From positions 1 through 64,000 of the forward strand of contig NZ_MSRR01000007.1 in assembly GCF_001956585.1 (NCBI RefSeq): a stretch of DNA of 64,000 nt. The letters run 5' to 3'. Positions 62,345 through 64,000 of this stretch are shown one piece after another. How positions within the stretch are numbered: the stretch's first letter is position 1; every line of letters begins with the position of its first letter. Origin of the DNA: Actinomyces naeslundii (GTDB lineage: Bacteria; Actinomycetota; Actinomycetes; Actinomycetales; Actinomycetaceae). The position numbers were made by a program, and so were the translations under genes. The notes under the pieces were generated by a model. It was not told the origin of the DNA. It worked only from the letters and a program-made list of their open reading frames with translations, and ran no database searches.

Positions 62345-63126
62345 TGACCGTCCTCCTGAGTGTTGGCCTCGGGCAAGGGATCGGGACGGCGCACGCCGAT
62401 CCTGCCCTTGCCGGGGTCGCCGTCGTAGTGCAGGTCGAAGGGCCGGGGAGCCTTCTCACCCCGGAGCTCCTCGACCAGAGTGGTGATGGCCCGCATGATC
62501 TCAGCGGTGCAGGCGCGCACGGCCTCACGGTCCTGGGTGTCCGAGCCGAATCGGGACAGATCCATGAGGTCACCGATGGTGACACGCACGTCCTTGCGCG
62601 GGAAGGGGTGGAAGGAGCGCCCGTAGGTGTCCAGGATCTCGTGGGCCCCCCACTGCCCCATCGGCAGAACGGGCGCCCCGCTGGTCATGGCCAGCCTGGC
62701 CGCCCCGGTCTTGGCGACCATCGGCCACTTGAGGGGGTCACGGGAGAGCGTGCCCTCGGGGAAGATCATGATGGCTCCGCCGTCGGCCAGGACGTCACTG
62801 GCGGCGCTGAGAGCCGTGGCCGCGTTCTGAGTGCCCCGCTGGACCGGGATCTGGCCACCGGCGCGCAGGATGGAGCCGAGGACCGGTACCTTGAACAGGG
62901 TGGACTTGGCCAGGGAGTAGACGGGGACGTCGGCATCCACCAGCGCGCGCATGGCCGTGAGCGAGTCGAGGTCGGTCAGGTGGTTGGCCACGGCGATGAA
63001 GCCGCCCTCACGGGGGATGTTCTCCAGGCCGGTCACCTTCTGCTTGGAGACCATCTTGAGGAACGGGATGATCGCCCCGCGCGCGGCGAAGCGGTAGAAC
63101 GGAGTCATGGGGCGTGTTGCAGGCAC
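62341..63126 (-). CDS. plsC: 1-acyl-sn-glycerol-3-phosphate acyltransferase
   Basis: PlsC acylates lysophosphatidate, two steps after GpsA. The 261-residue protein has the acyltransferase motif NHLTDLD (an HX4D variant), FPEGTLSRD, and a substrate block VPVYSLAKSTLFKVPVLGSILRAGGQIPVQRG. It is membrane-associated through a short N-terminal hydrophobic patch. The start is GTG 63126 or ATG 63108, without a clear ribosome site. The gpsA-plsC overlap suggests joint control of phospholipid synthesis. Confidence 0.92.
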   Translation of the reverse strand: MPATRPMTPFYRFAARGAIIPFLKMVSKQKVTGLENIPREGGFIAVANHLTDLDSLTAMRALVDADVPVYSLAKSTLFKVPVLGSILRAGGQIPVQRGTQNAATALSAASDVLADGGAIMIFPEGTLSRDPLKWPMVAKTGAARLAMTSGAPVLPMGQWGAHEILDTYGRSFHPFPRKDVRVTIGDLMDLSRFGSDTQDREAVRACTAEIMRAITTLVEELRGEKAPRPFDLHYDGDPGKGRIGVRRPDPLPEANTQEDGQ

Positions 63127-63235
63127 GAACGAACTCTATCCGCTCTCAGGGCCGAGCGAGGTTCTCGGTGCCGTATCCGGGCCCCGCTCGCGCGCCCCGA
63201 CATCGCCGACGCGCAGCCGACCGCGCCGGACCCGG

Positions 63236-64000
63236 TCAGGCCAGACGAGTGACGGCGGCGTTGAGGGACTCGAGCTTGGACATGAAGTGCTCGTAGCCGC
63301 GGTCGATGAGGTTGACGCCCTCGACCCGGCTGGTGCCCTCGGCGGTCAGGGCCGCAATGAGGTGGGAGAACCCACCACGCAGGTCGGGCACGACGATATC
63401 GGCCCCGGTCAGGGGCGTGGGCCCGGAGATGACCGCGGAGTGGTAGAAGTTACGCTGTCCGAAGCGGCACTCGGTCCCACCCAGGCACTCGCGGTACACC
63501 TGGATGGTGGCCCCCATCTTGCGGAGCGCACCGGTGAATCCGAAGCGGTTCTCATAGACGGTCTCATGGACGATGGACAGGCCCTGGGCCTGGGTGAGCG
63601 CCACGACGAGAGGCTGCTGCCAGTCGGTCATGAAGCCGGGGTGGACATTGGTCTCCACCACGATCGAGCTCAGGTCTCCTCCGGAGTGGTAGAAGCGGAT
63701 GCCCTCGTCAGTGACGTCGAAGGCCCCGCCCACCTTGCGGAAGGTATTGAGGAAGGTGGTCATGTGGCTCTGGTGGGCGCCGCGTACGAACACGTCCCCA
63801 CGGGTGGCCAGGGCGGCCGAGGCCCAGGAGGCGGCCTCGATACGGTCCGGCAGGGCCGAGTGGGTGTAGCCGCACAGCTCGTCAACGCCCTCGACGTGGA
63901 TGGTGCGGTCGGTGTCCACCGAGATGATGGCACCCATCTTCTGCAGGACATCGACCAGGTCCATGATCTCGGGCTCGACGGCGGCGTTGCGCAGCTCGGT
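63236..64000 (-). CDS. murA: UDP-N-acetylglucosamine 1-carboxyvinyltransferase, C-terminal part (cut by window edge)
   Basis: MurA transfers enolpyruvate from PEP to UDP-GlcNAc, the first step of peptidoglycan synthesis and the target of fosfomycin. About 254 codons are present and the frame stays open through the edge (…LRNAAVEPEIMDLVDVLQKMGA); the active-site Cys loop lies outside the window. Visible landmarks are DRIEAASWASAA, HPGFMTDWQQPL, VHETVYENRF, DLRGGFSHLIAAL and a C-terminal GYEHFMSKLESL. Confidence 0.95.
   Translation of the reverse strand, partial: TELRNAAVEPEIMDLVDVLQKMGAIISVDTDRTIHVEGVDELCGYTHSALPDRIEAASWASAALATRGDVFVRGAHQSHMTTFLNTFRKVGGAFDVTDEGIRFYHSGGDLSSIVVETNVHPGFMTDWQQPLVVALTQAQGLSIVHETVYENRFGFTGALRKMGATIQVYRECLGGTECRFGQRNFYHSAVISGPTPLTGADIVVPDLRGGFSHLIAALTAEGTSRVEGVNLIDRGYEHFMSKLESLNAAVTRLA

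Overview
The window is a GC-rich, densely coded actinobacterial chromosome segment. Gene content and order (rsfS-nadD, proA/proB-obgE-rpmA-rplU-rne, cydABDC, coaD-DivIVA-like-DUF177-rnc-mutM, DAK2-recG, ddl-thiL, gpsA-plsC-murA) together with a complete L-fucose pathway point to an Actinomyces-like member of the Actinomycetaceae, probably an oral or mucosal coloniser. This is inferred from protein sequence and synteny only; no database search was possible.

Layout. 1-4.9 kb (minus strand): the 5' end of a tRNA-Ala, histidine phosphatase, rsfS, a large disordered tail-anchored protein, nadD and a degenerate ROK-family protein. 5.1-15.2 kb (plus): a DeoR-type regulator, then seven genes joined by 1-4 bp overlaps: three glycosyltransferases, an MsbA-like ABC exporter, two APH-fold kinases and UDP-glucose 6-dehydrogenase. 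This looks like one machine that makes and exports a uronic-acid glycan or glycolipid, and I cannot match it to a characterised pathway. 15.3-18.0 kb: an OmpR-type two-component pair and a small acidic membrane protein. 18.2-26.8 kb (minus): proA, proB, obgE, rpmA, rplU and a giant RNase E/G. 27.4-36.7 kb: cytochrome bd genes cydA, cydB, cydD and cydC, followed after 5 bp by a DosS-like kinase, with a NarL-type regulator convergent to it. 36.8-40.6 kb (minus): coaD, DivIVA-like, DUF177, rnc, mutM.

40.7-52.4 kb is a fucose island. It holds a LacI regulator, a sugar ABC importer without its own ATPase, a cytoplasmic GH29 fucosidase, fucP, fucU, fucK, fucI and a divergent fucA. The logic is to import fucosylated oligosaccharides, cleave them inside the cell, and take L-fucose to fuculose 1-phosphate and then to DHAP plus lactaldehyde. 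Free fucose enters through FucP. The importer operon is visibly lower in GC than its flanks. The island and rsmD lie between recG and coaD, and rsmD is inverted relative to both, which suggests an insertion/inversion in a normally collinear block.

52.5-64 kb is housekeeping: rsmD, recG, a DAK2/FakA-like kinase, rpmB, thiL, ddl, an AMIN-like lipoprotein, gpsA, plsC and a truncated murA. There are no insertion sequences, prophage genes, CRISPR arrays or rRNA genes.
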